Shown here piece after piece: positions 62,154-64,000 of a stretch of DNA of 64,000 nucleotides. This DNA comes from Anaerosporomusa subterranea (GTDB taxonomy: Bacteria; Bacillota; Negativicutes; Sporomusales; Acetonemataceae). The notes beneath the pieces are model-generated. The model was not told the origin of the DNA and made no database searches. It was given only the letters and a program-made list of their open reading frames with translations. A program made the position numbers and the translations under genes. Every line of letters begins with the position of its first letter. Position 1 is the first letter of the stretch. The stretch covers positions 62,001 through 126,000 of the forward strand of contig NZ_LSGP01000017.1 in the NCBI RefSeq assembly GCF_001611555.1, given 5' to 3'.

Positions 62154-63146
62154 ATGAAAAGCAGAGTCTGGGCGCTCTGTGTAGTTGGAATCATAGTCTT
62201 GACGACGGCAGCGTTCCTGCTGCTGCCTGACTTGAGCGGACGCCGGAGCGTCTCCATAGAAGGACGTGCCTATTCGCATATTGCGCTACTGTCAGACCTG
62301 CATCTTCCCGGCAACCAGCGAGACGCAAAGACGCGAGTGATTGAGAATCTCAATAGCTGGAATGATCTCAATGCTGTTGCCGTGTTAGGCGATACGGTGC
62401 AAACCCGGGGAACAACGGCAGAATATGCCTATGCAAAAAGCTTCTTTAGCCAACTTAAAGCGCCGGTCTTCGCTATAACGGGCAATCATGACTTCATCTA
62501 TGACGATCAACTAGGTCCGAGTGGCAAAAACCGCAAAGCGCTGCCTGAGCAGCGCCGAGAGAAGCTGCTGCGTTTTCGCCAACTTTTTTCTCTGGAAGAC
62601 CACTTTTATAGCAAGAAGCTGCAAGGCTATTTGCTGGTTTTCCTATCAGCCGATGATCTCGACAGCGCATATCTAGCCTCTCTGTCAAAGGGACAGCTCG
62701 ACTGGCTGAAACAAACTCTGACGATTAATCGCAACTTGCCTACTCTTATCTTTTTTCACGCTCCGCTACAGAACACCTACTCAGGCAATGGTAACAATGT
62801 CGGCAAACAGGACTTTTGCGCTCAGCCGTCGGTAGTGATCGCTGAGATGCTCCAAGCTAACCCACAGGTTTTTCTCTGGGTATCCGGTCATATCCATCTG
62901 GCGCCCTCGCATCGGTCGAATAACTCACCAGAAAACCTGTATCAAGGCAGGGTGCTGAATGTTCATAATCCAGATCTGAATGGGTCAAGCTATCTAACAT
63001 CAGACGATGTGCAGGTCTCCCGTCACCAAGGCTTGGCAACCAATTCGCTGTTTTTATACCCCGATCGGGTAGTCATACGTATGTATGATCATAACGCTCA
63101 GGCCTGGCTGCCGGGCGAGCGAGTCATCCCAGCGCCAAAGCTCTAA
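62154..63146 (+). CDS. Membrane-anchored metallophosphoesterase
   Basis: A 330-residue calcineurin-type protein. An N-terminal helix (VWALCVVGIIVLTTAAFLLL) anchors or exports it. Metal-binding motifs follow in order: LLSDLHLPGN, VLGDTVQ, ITGNHDF, IFFHAPL and VSGHIHLAP. Substrate unknown. ATG 62154 follows AAGGAGG; a TTG at 62127 would include that site. Confidence 0.85.
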   Translation: MKSRVWALCVVGIIVLTTAAFLLLPDLSGRRSVSIEGRAYSHIALLSDLHLPGNQRDAKTRVIENLNSWNDLNAVAVLGDTVQTRGTTAEYAYAKSFFSQLKAPVFAITGNHDFIYDDQLGPSGKNRKALPEQRREKLLRFRQLFSLEDHFYSKKLQGYLLVFLSADDLDSAYLASLSKGQLDWLKQTLTINRNLPTLIFFHAPLQNTYSGNGNNVGKQDFCAQPSVVIAEMLQANPQVFLWVSGHIHLAPSHRSNNSPENLYQGRVLNVHNPDLNGSSYLTSDDVQVSRHQGLATNSLFLYPDRVVIRMYDHNAQAWLPGERVIPAPKL

Positions 63147-63213
63147 GAGGGGATGAGGTAGATCAGTACATTGCAGATTTGAGGCGATTTCTATATTACA
63201 AGCAAAACAAATT

Positions 63214-64000
63214 ATGAAGGCGCTGCTCGACAGCGGATATCAAGCATATATCGTCGGCGGCGCGGTGCGCGACTATGTCCTTGGTAAGCCTGCAACCGAT
63301 ATCGACATTGCGACAAATGCCTTACCGGAAAGCATCCGCGAAGTGGCTAGCGCATACAACTGGAAGATCGTTGAGGTCGGCGCAGCGTTCGGCGTCATGG
63401 TTATTATCATTGGTCAAGACAGTTATGAAGTGACTACCTATCGCAGTGAAATCTATGGCGACGACAGCCACCGACCAGCTAGCGTGACGTACTGTACTAG
63501 TCTAGCTGATGACCTTTCGCGCCGTGATTTTACGATAAATGCGTTAGCCATGGATATCGACGGTCAGATTGTCGATCAATTTGGCGGTTTGCGTGATATC
63601 GAGAAGAAATTCATCCGAACCGTTGGTACCCCCCGACTCCGCTTTGCTGAGGACGGCTTGCGCATGTTTCGCGCTGCCCGTTTCGCTGGCCAGCTTGGGT
63701 TTGCTATTGAGCCAGAAACGCTTAGCGCCATATCGGCTTGTCTAGCGAGGGTTAGCGGATTATCGGTCGAACGGGTGAAAAGTGAAATCGAGAAGACCCT
63801 GCTATCTGACCATCCTGACAAGGGGCTGACAGTGATGCTGCAGTCTGGCCTGCTTGATTGTACTTGTCGCTCACGGGAGAATGGGCAAGATATCTCTGTT
63901 CCCATTTTGCCAGAGCTGCGGCATCTTGATGGATTGCCACAAAACCCGGCCTATCATTACTTTGACGGTTGGGGCCATACGCTGGCAGTTGTTTGCGAAG
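63214..64000 (+). CDS. cca: CCA tRNA nucleotidyltransferase (partial, cut by window end)
   Basis: The open frame contains YIVGGAVRDYVLGKPATDIDI with the GGxVRD and metal-binding DxD motifs, then DDLSRRDFTINALAMD, EKKFIRTVG, DGLRMFRAARFAGQLGF: class II CCA-adding enzyme. The start is uncertain: ATG 63214 is the first standard in-frame start after the TGA at 63154, but it has no ribosome site and the family N-terminus (ISILQAKQIMKALLDSGY) seems to begin earlier, perhaps at the ATT 63187 behind a GAGG. The C-terminal part lies outside the window. Confidence 0.9.
   Translation, partial: MKALLDSGYQAYIVGGAVRDYVLGKPATDIDIATNALPESIREVASAYNWKIVEVGAAFGVMVIIIGQDSYEVTTYRSEIYGDDSHRPASVTYCTSLADDLSRRDFTINALAMDIDGQIVDQFGGLRDIEKKFIRTVGTPRLRFAEDGLRMFRAARFAGQLGFAIEPETLSAISACLARVSGLSVERVKSEIEKTLLSDHPDKGLTVMLQSGLLDCTCRSRENGQDISVPILPELRHLDGLPQNPAYHYFDGWGHTLAVVCE

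Noticed and set aside
1-64000. tRNA, rRNA, CRISPR array, prophage or insertion sequence
   Set aside because: No cloverleaf-type tRNA, regularly spaced direct repeats, transposase or phage structural gene was recognised; the interspersed repeats are not CRISPR-like.

Overview
The window reads as a chromosomal segment of an anaerobic, diderm-type Firmicute, most likely a Negativicute of the Sporomusa/Pelosinus group. This is an inference from strong AGGAGG ribosome sites, frequent GTG/TTG starts, mixed base composition, TRAP, DASS and Liv transporters, a bacterial hexokinase of eukaryotic type and protein flavour. No rRNA, tRNA, CRISPR array, phage or intact insertion sequence was recognised. 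Both window edges cut genes: a TRAP binding protein at the left and a CCA-adding enzyme at the right.

Layout. 1-7766: TRAP transporter plus hexonate/hexuronate genes (L-galactonate-type dehydrogenase, tagaturonate reductase, altronate dehydratase, tagaturonate epimerase), closed by a terminator. 7864-9834: a PHP phosphoesterase and a convergent zinc dehydrogenase. 10232-19839: a Liv-type ABC importer with a GntR/FCD regulator, a polyol-type dehydrogenase and a split transketolase, followed by a PPi-type phosphofructokinase. 19840-29194: a sigma-54 regulon around a PrpR-like enhancer-binding protein, with HMG-CoA-lyase-like enzyme, DASS transporter, CaiB-type CoA-transferase, 2-hydroxyacid dehydrogenase, EamA exporter and aldo/keto reductase. 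Three -24/-12 promoters and two tandem pairs of a GTCCC-N6-GGGAC palindrome are visible. 29341-42350: MobB, ATP-type PfkA, a metallo-beta-lactamase-fold protein, an unknown membrane protein, an amidohydrolase, two tandem DUF445 proteins, a secreted FG-GAP/DUF3298-like protein, a PAS protein and PhoH. 42615-45199: an NAD-binding reductase, a pyridoxal-type kinase and an ECF S component. 46108-57141: kdpFABC followed by two KdpD/KdpE sets. 57546-64000: a GH18 glycosidase, a GltD-like flavoprotein, a hexokinase, a metallophosphoesterase and the start of cca.

The most unusual content is of three kinds. (1) A regulon readable from sequence: palindrome pairs spaced exactly 21 bp lie upstream of two of the three sigma-54 promoters around one activator gene. 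(2) The kdp region holds a KdpD without kinase domains, a KdpE-like regulator with a degraded acidic pocket, a new small membrane-protein ORF and a frameshifted kdpC tail just before a complete kdpDE pair, as expected from a collapsed second kdp operon. (3) Seven copies of a structured intergenic element (core CCCATCTGCGTTG ... GCCTAGCATCTGG) sit mostly right behind stop codons. Their outer arms differ between copies but stay complementary within each copy, and in three copies the element itself supplies the last Gly-Arg-stop codons of unrelated proteins. Two further interspersed inverted-repeat families (CCGCAGAGTACGCAGAG type and ATCGCGAGCGAAGCGCGGCGA type) occupy other gaps.
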